In this document: positions 1 through 5,644 of the stretch, in pieces
Position numbering within the stretch: the first letter of the stretch is position 1
Layout of the letters: each line of letters begins with the position of its first letter
NCBI GenBank assembly: GCA_041595375.1
Contig: JBFHKL010000265.1
Coordinates: forward strand, 1 to 5,644
Length of the DNA stretch: 5,644 bases
Direction: 5' to 3'
DNA from: Saccharicrinis sp041595375
GTDB taxonomy: Bacteria; Bacteroidota; Bacteroidia; Bacteroidales; Marinilabiliaceae
The notes under the pieces: model-generated
The model's input: the letters and a program-made list of their open reading frames with translations, nothing else
What the model was told of the DNA's origin: nothing
The model's database searches: none
Made by a program: the position numbers and the translations under genes

Positions 1-1905
1 GACGAATACTTTATTAATAAAGGTAAAGCTCTTGAAGAATTAGGAGCTGATATGATTACTATTAAAGATATGAGTGGACTTATTCCTCCTACTCGTGTAT
101 CTAAATTAGTAAAAGACTTTAAGAAAAACGTTAAGATTCCTATTGATTTCCATACACATTGTACTCCAGGTTACGGATTAGCTGCTGTTTTATCTGCAAT
201 TATGGCAGGTGTTGATGTAGTTGATACAAACATCTGGAACTTTGCAGGAGGACCTGCAGCACCAGCTATCGAGTTAATCTTCCTATTCACTAAGAAATTA
301 GGAATTGAGTTAGATGTTAATATGGAGGCTGTGGCAAAAATTAATGCTGAGTTATTAAATATAAGAAAAGAATTAGCTGATGTAGACGGAGTTAAACAAT
401 TTCCTAATCCTTTTAATCCTCTTACCGATAAACTTCCTGCTAATATCGATGCAGAATTTGATAAAGCTATCGCAGCTGCAAAATCAGGTAACGAAGATGC
501 CTTATTAGATGCTTGTCATGCTATTGAGGATTATTTCAATTTTCCAAAACCAAATATTTTGGTTAAAGATGCTGAGATCCCTGGCGGTATGTACACTAAT
601 ATGGTTGCTCAGTTAAAAGCTCTAAAATCAGAAGATATTTTAGAGGATGCTATGAAATTAATTCCTACAGTACGTATGGATGCCGGATTACCTCCATTGG
701 TAACTCCAACCAGCCAAATTGTAGGAGCTCAAGCTGTTAACTGTGCCATGGACCTTAAAAAAGGCCATGCTATGTATACCAACGTATCCAATCAGTTTAT
801 TAGTTTGGTTAAAGGAGAATATGGTGATACACCTATCCCTGTTAAACCAGAATTTAGAGAAAAAATTTGCGGACACAGAGACGAGCGACCTTTTGATACT
901 TCTACTTATAAAATGCAACCTAATCCAATATTAGAGGAGTTTGGTGGTGTTAAATTAGCAGAAAACGAAGAAGAGGTATTGTTGATTGAGCTTTTTCCAT
1001 TGGTAGCTAAAGGCTATTTAACTGGAGTTAAAAAAGCTGCTTGGGAAGCTAAAAAAGCAAGCGAGCCCAAAACAGAAAAAACAGCTACTGCCGCACCAAC
1101 AGCTGCCGCTGCTGCTTCAGCAGCCATTGGTAAAAAGGTCACTGTGCCTATGCCCGGAAGAATTTTACAATTCCTTGTAAAACCAGGTGACAAAGTGAAA
1201 AAAGGTCAGGCTATTGCTGTATTGGAAGCCATGAAAATGGAAAACAGTATTACTTCTAACTTCGATGGTTATGTGAATACCTTAATGGCTAACGAAGGAG
1301 ATACTTTAGCTGCTGATGCTCCAATTATGGATATTGTTGACTCACCAGTTAGCACTACAGCTCCTGCTGCTGCTGCAAGTACTGCTGCAACTACCTCAGC
1401 TGTTGTTGGTAAAAAAATCAACGTTCCTATGCCAGGAAGAATTTTACAATTCCTTGTAAAATCAGGTGATAAAGTTGAGAAAGATCAGCCGGTTGCTATC
1501 CTTGAAGCCATGAAAATGGAAAATAGTATCACTTCTAGCTTTGCTGGTTATGTAAATACTATAATGGCTAACGAAGGAGATACTTTAGCTGCTGATACAG
1601 CTATTATGGACATTGTTGACACACCTGTTACTGCAGCATCAACTGCTACAGCAACAACCGCTGCTGCACCTATAGCTACAGGACCTACTAAAGCGGTTAC
1701 GGCTCCTATGCCTGGTAAAATTTTAGATATCCAGATTAAACCTGGTGATAAAGTTACTAAAGGACAAGCTGTTATTGTACTTGAGGCCATGAAAATGGAA
1801 AATAGTATACATTCAGACTTTGCTGGTACTGTAAACGAAATATTTGCAAATATTGGTGATACCGTAGCTGCTGATGCTAAGATATTTGATTTAGTTCAAG
1901 ACTAA
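1..1905 (+). CDS. Biotin-dependent carboxyltransferase subunit (OadA / pyruvate carboxylase subunit B family), 5'-partial, with three biotinyl domains
   Basis: The frame is open from base 1, and the first 17 codons match the family just before the IKDM motif. The true start is therefore upstream, and the ATG at 52 is internal. The 634 visible residues hold the second part of an HMGL-like carboxyltransferase barrel. Seen are IKDMSG with the lysine expected to be carbamylated (64-66), HTH metal-ligand histidines (151-153, 157-159), PGGMYTN (580-600) and TPTSQIVG (703-726) with the likely catalytic threonine. An Ala/Thr-rich linker (1051-1131) leads to three biotinyl domains, each with AMKM. The family moves a carboxyl group between biotin and a 2-oxoacid such as pyruvate/oxaloacetate, in the cytoplasm or docked to a membrane decarboxylase. 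The exact substrate is not decided here, since partner subunits lie outside the window. Roughly 150-170 N-terminal residues are missing, so the full protein should be near 800 residues against about 600 for a usual OadA. Family call firm, substrate open. Confidence 0.93.
   Translation, partial: DEYFINKGKALEELGADMITIKDMSGLIPPTRVSKLVKDFKKNVKIPIDFHTHCTPGYGLAAVLSAIMAGVDVVDTNIWNFAGGPAAPAIELIFLFTKKLGIELDVNMEAVAKINAELLNIRKELADVDGVKQFPNPFNPLTDKLPANIDAEFDKAIAAAKSGNEDALLDACHAIEDYFNFPKPNILVKDAEIPGGMYTNMVAQLKALKSEDILEDAMKLIPTVRMDAGLPPLVTPTSQIVGAQAVNCAMDLKKGHAMYTNVSNQFISLVKGEYGDTPIPVKPEFREKICGHRDERPFDTSTYKMQPNPILEEFGGVKLAENEEEVLLIELFPLVAKGYLTGVKKAAWEAKKASEPKTEKTATAAPTAAAAASAAIGKKVTVPMPGRILQFLVKPGDKVKKGQAIAVLEAMKMENSITSNFDGYVNTLMANEGDTLAADAPIMDIVDSPVSTTAPAAAASTAATTSAVVGKKINVPMPGRILQFLVKSGDKVEKDQPVAILEAMKMENSITSSFAGYVNTIMANEGDTLAADTAIMDIVDTPVTAASTATATTAAAPIATGPTKAVTAPMPGKILDIQIKPGDKVTKGQAVIVLEAMKMENSIHSDFAGTVNEIFANIGDTVAADAKIFDLVQD
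1132..1899 (+). repeat. Three tandem in-frame biotinyl-domain repeats, 279-base period
   Basis: Three 70-codon biotinyl domains lie at 1132-1341, 1411-1620 and 1690-1899. Each contains PMPG near its start, the EAMKMENS biotinylation motif in the middle and a GDT..AAD turn near its end. The biotin-accepting lysine codons are at 1234-1236, 1513-1515 and 1792-1794, exactly 279 bases (93 codons) apart. The two linkers (1342-1410, 1621-1689) are both 23 codons and rich in Ala, Thr, Ser and Val. By my count, domains 1 and 2 share 57 of 70 residues, and domains 1 and 3 about 47 of 70. At DNA level, copies 1 and 2 share exact runs of 27 bases (1156-1182 with 1435-1461) and 35 bases (1283-1317 with 1562-1596). 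All three share 17 bases around AMKM. All three lysines look competent for biotinylation. Confidence 0.95.
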
Positions 1906-1928
1906 TTTCACCAAATATATATTATTAA

Positions 1929-1968
1929 AAAGCCCCTGCTATTTTTTTAGCAGGGGCTTTGTTTTTCT
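1929..1968 (+). terminator. Rho-independent terminator between converging genes, probably bidirectional
   Basis: A 12-base perfect stem (1929-1940 with 1949-1960, core AGCCCCTGCT / AGCAGGGGCT) can add one more A-T pair around a loop of six T. It is followed by GTTTTTCT. It begins 23 bases after the carboxyltransferase stop. On the other strand the A-rich left side gives a U-rich tail, so the hairpin could also end the minus-strand operon, whose last stop is about 90 bases away at 2052. The rest of the gap (1969-2051) shows nothing recognisable. Confidence 0.93.
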
Positions 1969-2051
1969 GGAGCTATACCACAAACAAATATCCTTATAAC
2001 AACAAAGTATATCTGTTTTATTCAGTCTATTACTCTAATCGTAATTATAGC

Positions 2052-3539
2052 TTAGTTATTATAGTTATTGATCACAAAGCGATATACATTTTCATACATC
2101 ACTTTATCTAATATATTCTGAACGCTCAGGCCTTGATTGAAGGATTCAAAATCTTCCATCTCTGGCAGTTTTTCCTCCAGTACATCCCTAAGTTTAATAA
2201 ACTCATCCGAAACAATACAAGAATCTATTGGGTTAATCATTCCATCAAAATCTGTTCCTAACGATACAAAATCCCAGGCTCTGCTTTTAATGCTTTTTGC
2301 TAAGGTATTATTGTTTACAATTGCTTTTATAATACCCAGGAGGTTTAGAGCAAATTGATTTCCCCAGAATTCAACTACATTATGCCTATTGTGCTTAATA
2401 TCCGACTTAGAAAAATCATCTGCCTGCTCAATTACTTTATTACCTGATAAAATGCGCTGATCAAGATTTAAGCCAATAAGTCCGTTTGAATGGGCAATGA
2501 TACCGATCTCTTCATCCGACAGATTTATACTCCAGGGATTAAATAGAGTGGATTCTTTATATTTTTTAGAATAGGTATCGGGTGTGGTGATTGATGCCAA
2601 CATAGTAGGATGAGAACCATAGCCCATATGACTGGCAACAATAGGTATTCGTTCCTTTTTTGGTCTCCCTTGGTTATATTTAGTTATCTTTTGATAGTAC
2701 CAAATACGGGCAGCAATACTCATGTGCTTGGTATCTATTAAAATTCGAGGTCCGTTATTTTCATACTCATTAATACCTAACAAACAGTCAATAACTTGCT
2801 CTCCAGCGGCATTAACAGGCTCATTAAGTCCTACTTGCTGATCTAATAATAACGAGGCCACCCCATCAGGAATACTTCTTGTATGTCCTGATAAGCCATT
2901 ATAAAAATGATGCGCCAAAGTGATATACAAGGGCGGATGATTCCATTTTTTTATCTCTGTAATATTGCGCAACATATCATGCGCTGTTTTTTTGTTGTCG
3001 ATGAGTTCAATGGCATTGCCCGAGAACAAGGAGTGTGCCCCTTCCACAGAGGGCACTATGACAATGGTATTTTCTTTATTCAAAAGCTCCTTCACTTCAT
3101 TCCCATTGCGAGCTACTGCATAGCACCAGTCCTTACCTTCGAATATAAACGGCTTATGACTATCTTCTTTTAAAAAGGCATATTCATTTTTTAGTGCTTC
3201 AAAATAATTAAAGGAAGGACTTTGTACTTCATTAATATATTTAATAGGCAAATGACTCACTATTTTACTGGCAACAATATCAGTAAATACACCAGATCCT
3301 ATCAACTCAGGACTCACCCAACTTTGTTCCAAAGGATAGAGAGCAGCCACAATCAGTTTCACATTACCCCTAGCCAGAGCCGGCATACTACTTTGAAAGT
3401 ATTCGGGGTAAGCACTTTTTCGTTGTCGCTCTTTGGGCGGGTTATCGCACCACAGATTATTTTTTCTTTTGCGCTCGCTTTTATCATAGGCATATTGGTG
3501 CATCGTTGGATGACAATGCAGATCGGCAAATAGCTTCAT
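2052..3539 (-). CDS. Divergent peptidase family M19 (membrane dipeptidase-like) metallohydrolase
   Basis: The product is 495 residues in the amidohydrolase superfamily, with M19-like motifs in family order: DLHCH near the N-terminus (H8, H10), VEGAHS (E166, the expected metal-bridging glutamate), ITLAHHFYN (206-214), DTKHMS (H272), ASHMG (H304) and LGTDFDG (D430). These match the ligand set of renal dipeptidase, except that the usual H-x-D first motif is H-x-H here. The family hydrolyses dipeptides or related amides with a binuclear zinc centre; the substrate here is unknown. There is no signal peptide, so a cytoplasmic location is inferred despite the family name. At 495 residues it is longer than typical M19 enzymes (about 320-400), with a very basic segment at 19-41 right after the first ligands. 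It is the last gene of its operon, starting 6 bases after the FKBP gene stop. It could instead be a separate amidohydrolase branch. Confidence 0.8.
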   Translation of the reverse strand: MKLFADLHCHPTMHQYAYDKSERKRKNNLWCDNPPKERQRKSAYPEYFQSSMPALARGNVKLIVAALYPLEQSWVSPELIGSGVFTDIVASKIVSHLPIKYINEVQSPSFNYFEALKNEYAFLKEDSHKPFIFEGKDWCYAVARNGNEVKELLNKENTIVIVPSVEGAHSLFSGNAIELIDNKKTAHDMLRNITEIKKWNHPPLYITLAHHFYNGLSGHTRSIPDGVASLLLDQQVGLNEPVNAAGEQVIDCLLGINEYENNGPRILIDTKHMSIAARIWYYQKITKYNQGRPKKERIPIVASHMGYGSHPTMLASITTPDTYSKKYKESTLFNPWSINLSDEEIGIIAHSNGLIGLNLDQRILSGNKVIEQADDFSKSDIKHNRHNVVEFWGNQFALNLLGIIKAIVNNNTLAKSIKSRAWDFVSLGTDFDGMINPIDSCIVSDEFIKLRDVLEEKLPEMEDFESFNQGLSVQNILDKVMYENVYRFVINNYNN

Positions 3540-3545
3540 AAACGG

Positions 3546-4082
3546 TTATTTTAATTTTTCCAGGCTAATTACTTCTACTCTATACACTAAAGTTGAACGT
3601 CCTGGAATTTTGTCATCATCCCCTACTAATCCATAGGCTCTGTGAGGAGGCATGATAAAAGTAGCCTGAGTGCCTTCATTTAGCAATAATATACCTTCTT
3701 CCAAGCCCGACTCTACTCCGCCCTGCCCTACTTTAAATGTTTTATTACCCAATGAATCAGACGAATAACACAGAGTTCCGTCTAATAAATAAATACTATA
3801 GGCTATTTCTGCCTTATCTCCCATAACGGCCAGTCTGCCCTTTCCCTCCTTATCAATATGATACCACAGACCCGTATTGGTTTCTGTCATATTCAAGTTA
3901 TTCTTTTCTACATATTCTTTGATGGCTTCAGCATCTTTACCAACCATATATCTATTCACTGAAATCAGTTCTTCAGCTGTCACTCTCCTTTTATTGTGTT
4001 GCTCCTTACTCTGCATTTTGCAATTTACCAATAGCCCGGCAGCAATCATCAAAGCCAGAAATATGCGTGTATTATTTTTCAT
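3546..4082 (-). CDS. FKBP-type peptidyl-prolyl isomerase lipoprotein, GldI-like
   Basis: I chose the ATG at 4082 (178 residues) over the upstream in-frame ATG at 4133. It puts a textbook lipoprotein signal at the N-terminus: MKNN, a hydrophobic stretch, then LLVNC with lipidated Cys21. The Asn before the cysteine is atypical. A charged helical region (about 28-62) precedes the TGLWYHI strand and the FKBP domain (about 86-174), shown by DGT..YSS, FKVGQGGVESGLEEG, MPPHRAYG and IPG-STLVYRVEV. FKBP-type isomerases speed cis-trans isomerisation at prolines; this one should act at the envelope, anchored by lipid. Bacteroidota GldI, a gliding-motility lipoprotein, has this architecture, but non-gliding relatives carry similar proteins, so motility is not implied. 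The FD pair of FKBP12 that helps form the active site reads CY here. Its start overlaps the phosphoesterase stop by 11 bases, suggesting translational coupling. Confidence 0.88.
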   Translation of the reverse strand: MKNNTRIFLALMIAAGLLVNCKMQSKEQHNKRRVTAEELISVNRYMVGKDAEAIKEYVEKNNLNMTETNTGLWYHIDKEGKGRLAVMGDKAEIAYSIYLLDGTLCYSSDSLGNKTFKVGQGGVESGLEEGILLLNEGTQATFIMPPHRAYGLVGDDDKIPGRSTLVYRVEVISLEKLK

Positions 4083-5097
4083 GGATATTATAGTTTTTGT
4101 AAAATTCGCATAGTTTTGTTTTAAACTTCTCAACTGTTTCCTGCATACTCAAATAGGATTCACCACCTGCTGCATTTCTATGTCCTCCTCCATTAAAGTT
4201 TAATTCAGAGAATTGATTCACAGGGAAATCGCCCCTTGAGCGAAAAGAACACTTCACCTTATCATCTTTTTCCATAAAAAAAGCGGAAATATTGATCCCT
4301 TCTATACCCAAGGGATAATTCACAAAACCTTCCGTGTCTCCGGGTTGGAAATGATGCTCCTCCAGTTCATTTTTATCTAACCACATATAAGCAGCTCCTT
4401 GTTCATGCATGAGAAACATTTTTTCACCCAAAACATGACCCAATAATTTCATCCTACTAAAGGAATTACTATGAAAAAGCAATTGATGTATTTTATTCTT
4501 ATCTATCTCTTTTCTCAATAAGTCCGCAACCACCAGATAGGTGTCGGGTTGGGAAGAATTATAGCTTAAGGACCCTGTATCGGTCATTATCCCTGTATAA
4601 AAACATTCGGCAGCTTCTTTATTTACATGGGAATGCAAGTCTGTTTTAGTGATGACATGATAAGCCAGCTCACAAGTAGAGGACGAAGCAGGTACCGAGA
4701 TCATTATATCAGCAATTGTTTCGGGAAAGGGATGGTGGTCGATCATGATTTTAAAGGCCGATGATTCATCAACAAGCTCTTTCATGGCATCCACCCTCTT
4801 GAGACTATTAAAATCCACAAAGATTAATGTATCTGCTTCATGAATATATTCTTTGGCCCGGTCTTTTTCTTTCTCATAATCAATAGTATTTTCAATACCC
4901 GGCATCCAGCTTAAAAAATTAGGATATGCCGAAGGACACACAACCTGGACCTTTTTATTTAGATTGTTTAATACATGATAAAGTCCCAAAGATGATCCCA
5001 TCGCATCCCCATCGGGGTTTAAGTGAGGGATGATTACAATTTTTTGGGCTTTACTTATGGCTGACTTTAGTTGCTCTAAATTTGAATTTTCTATCAT
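4072..5097 (-). CDS. DHH/DHHA1 family phosphoesterase, NrnA-like (nanoRNase / pAp phosphatase)
   Basis: The 341-residue product has the full set of DHH motifs: HLNPDGDA (H25, D29, D31), FVDFNSL (D95), MIDHHPFPE (D120-H122) and MTDTGSLSYN (D173). A C-terminal DHHA1 domain carries the substrate-binding NGGGHRNAAGG loop (302-312). Length and order fit NrnA, a cytoplasmic Mn-dependent enzyme that degrades 2-5 nucleotide RNAs and often dephosphorylates pAp. Which activity dominates cannot be read from sequence; a cyclic-dinucleotide phosphodiesterase role as in GdpP is less likely because no PAS or GGDEF part is present. It is the first gene of the minus-strand operon. Its stop codon sits inside the start of the FKBP gene (ATGAAAAATAA, 4072-4082). 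It diverges from ndk across a 253-base gap. No Shine-Dalgarno sequence precedes the ATG, as is normal in Bacteroidota. Confidence 0.93.
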   Translation of the reverse strand: MIENSNLEQLKSAISKAQKIVIIPHLNPDGDAMGSSLGLYHVLNNLNKKVQVVCPSAYPNFLSWMPGIENTIDYEKEKDRAKEYIHEADTLIFVDFNSLKRVDAMKELVDESSAFKIMIDHHPFPETIADIMISVPASSSTCELAYHVITKTDLHSHVNKEAAECFYTGIMTDTGSLSYNSSQPDTYLVVADLLRKEIDKNKIHQLLFHSNSFSRMKLLGHVLGEKMFLMHEQGAAYMWLDKNELEEHHFQPGDTEGFVNYPLGIEGINISAFFMEKDDKVKCSFRSRGDFPVNQFSELNFNGGGHRNAAGGESYLSMQETVEKFKTKLCEFYKNYNIHEK

Positions 5098-5181
5098 TAT
5101 TAATTGTTAATTTCATCCATTACATACCGAACTAATATAAAGACGATATTTTTAAACAGGATGATCATTGAAATAAAAACT

Positions 5182-5189
5182 CAAATATA
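5182..5189 (-). promoter_or_regulatory. Candidate -7 element for the minus-strand operon
   Basis: On the minus strand this reads TATATTTG, an exact match to the Bacteroidota primary-sigma -7 consensus TAnnTTTG. It would start transcription near 5176 and leave a leader of about 78 bases before the phosphoesterase ATG at 5097. No TTG-type -33 element stands at the usual 19-21 base distance, so the call rests on the -7 match and position alone. A chance match in AT-rich DNA is possible. Confidence 0.38.
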
Positions 5190-5210
5190 ACTATTTATAA
5201 AAACCTTATT

Positions 5211-5240
5211 TTGACATCCGCAAAAATATTGTTAATATTA
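5211..5240 (+). promoter_or_regulatory. Candidate promoter for ndk
   Basis: TTGACA (5211-5216, preceded by TT) could serve as a -33/-35 element. Nineteen bases after its TTG comes TAATATTA (5233-5240), an imperfect -7 that matches four of the six fixed TAnnTTTG positions; it also resembles a -10 box 16 bases from TTGACA. It overlaps a small palindrome, TTAATATTAA (5232-5241). It would leave a leader of about 100 bases before the ATG at 5351. The remainder of the 5098-5350 gap is AT-rich with no convincing hairpin or small gene. Confidence 0.3.
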
Positions 5241-5350
5241 AACTCATAAGAGCGAAATACAGCAATCTTTATGAAACATCATAAAATAAAGACAGCTACA
5301 AGCACTAAGTTATAAATGATAGTTTGTAGAAAATACTAAAAAAATATATT

Positions 5351-5644
5351 ATGGCAGGAAATAAAACTTTAACTATTATTAAACCATTTGCGGTAAAAAA
5401 GGGGAAATTAGGAGCTATCCTGGCAAAGATAGAAGAATCGGGTTTTCGTTTTTGTGCACTAAAGACTTTAAAGTTAGATAAGCATGAAGCTGAAGAGTTT
5501 TATGTAGAGCATAAGGGCAAACCCTTTTACGATGACCTAACCAATTTTATGTCGTCTGGCCCTATTACGGCCGCAATTCTTGAGAAAGAGAATGCAGTAG
5601 CCGATTTTCGTTTTTTAATTGGAGCTACCGACCCTAACGAAGCC
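5351..5644 (+). CDS. ndk: Nucleoside diphosphate kinase, 3'-partial
   Basis: The first 98 residues are present and the window ends inside the gene; the full family length is about 140-150. Family hallmarks are visible in order: TLTIIKP with the nucleotide-binding lysine, G-K-L-G-AIL-KIEESGF, the HKGKPFY segment, MSSGPI and GATDPNEA just before the edge. The catalytic histidine (NxxHGSD motif) lies beyond the window. The enzyme transfers the gamma phosphate between NTPs and NDPs through a phosphohistidine, in the cytoplasm. The usual KPDAV reads KPFAV, a change at a normally conserved aspartate. The start is the first ATG, 9 residues before the KPFAV motif, as expected for the family, with no Shine-Dalgarno sequence. 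It is transcribed divergently from the nrnA-like gene. Confidence 0.95.
   Translation, partial: MAGNKTLTIIKPFAVKKGKLGAILAKIEESGFRFCALKTLKLDKHEAEEFYVEHKGKPFYDDLTNFMSSGPITAAILEKENAVADFRFLIGATDPNEA

Noticed and set aside
52..54. ATG as the start of the carboxyltransferase gene
   Set aside because: It lies inside the conserved barrel just before IKDM, and the frame is open and family-like from base 1, so the gene begins upstream of the window.
1548..1790. Antisense open frame of 80 codons opposite the biotinyl repeats
   Set aside because: It is rich in Ala and Val only because it mirrors the Ala/Thr-rich linkers and repeats; it has no recognisable domain and lies fully inside a strong gene.
1132..1899. 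Regularly spaced repeats as a CRISPR array or DNA-level satellite
   Set aside because: The 279-base period encodes in-frame biotinyl domains with diverged synonymous sites and conserved motifs; the repetition is protein-level.
3222..3533. Plus-strand open frame of 103 codons opposite the M19-like gene
   Set aside because: It has no recognisable domain and lies fully inside a well-supported gene with family motifs on the other strand; treated as a shadow. The same applies to frames at 688-918 (minus), 743-934 (plus), 2137-2358 (plus), 2907-3173 (plus) and 3877-4113 (plus).
4083..4133. Upstream ATG at 4133 as the start of the FKBP gene
   Set aside because: It would add 17 residues in front of a clear lipoprotein signal peptide and enlarge the overlap with the phosphoesterase gene to about 62 bases. 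The ATG at 4082 gives a normal signal and an 11-base overlap.
5296..5329. Inverted repeat CTACAA / TTGTAG upstream of ndk as a riboswitch or terminator
   Set aside because: Only 6 pairs with a 22-base AT-rich loop and no U-tract; well within chance for this composition.

Overview
The window looks like chromosomal core sequence from a Bacteroidota bacterium, most likely an anaerobic or marine Bacteroidales/Marinilabiliales-type lineage. The grounds are the AT-rich composition, start codons without Shine-Dalgarno sequences, a GldI-like FKBP lipoprotein directly behind an NrnA-like DHH phosphoesterase, and one exact match to the Bacteroidota -7 promoter element (TAnnTTTG). The lineage is inferred from gene content and is not proven.

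Layout: (1) Positions 1-1905, plus strand, hold the 3' part of a biotin-dependent carboxyltransferase subunit of the oxaloacetate decarboxylase alpha / pyruvate carboxylase subunit B family. Its carboxyltransferase barrel is followed by three tandem biotinyl domains, where one is usual. (2) A strong intrinsic terminator lies at 1929-1968, between converging transcription units. (3) A minus-strand three-gene operon runs from 5097 down to 2052: an NrnA-like DHH/DHHA1 phosphoesterase, a GldI-like FKBP-type prolyl isomerase lipoprotein whose start overlaps the phosphoesterase stop by 11 bases, and a divergent M19-family (membrane dipeptidase-like) metallohydrolase 6 bases further on. (4) A 253-base AT-rich divergent intergenic region (5098-5350) should carry the promoters for the operon and for ndk. 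(5) Positions 5351-5644, plus strand, hold the 5' part of nucleoside diphosphate kinase, cut by the window edge.

How the genes work together: the carboxyltransferase belongs to central C3/C4 metabolism. The DHH phosphoesterase (nanoRNA / pAp turnover) and Ndk (NTP balancing) share a nucleotide-metabolism theme. The FKBP lipoprotein points to envelope protein folding, possibly for gliding or secretion machinery. The M19-like enzyme has no obvious link to its operon partners.

The most unusual item is the triple biotinyl array. The three biotin-lysine codons are spaced exactly 279 bases apart, the two inter-domain linkers are both 23 residues, and the first two domains are about 81% identical with long exact DNA matches. 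This points to modular tandem duplication. I see no mobile element, CRISPR array, RNA gene or phage signature, and nothing that clearly amounts to a new multi-gene system.
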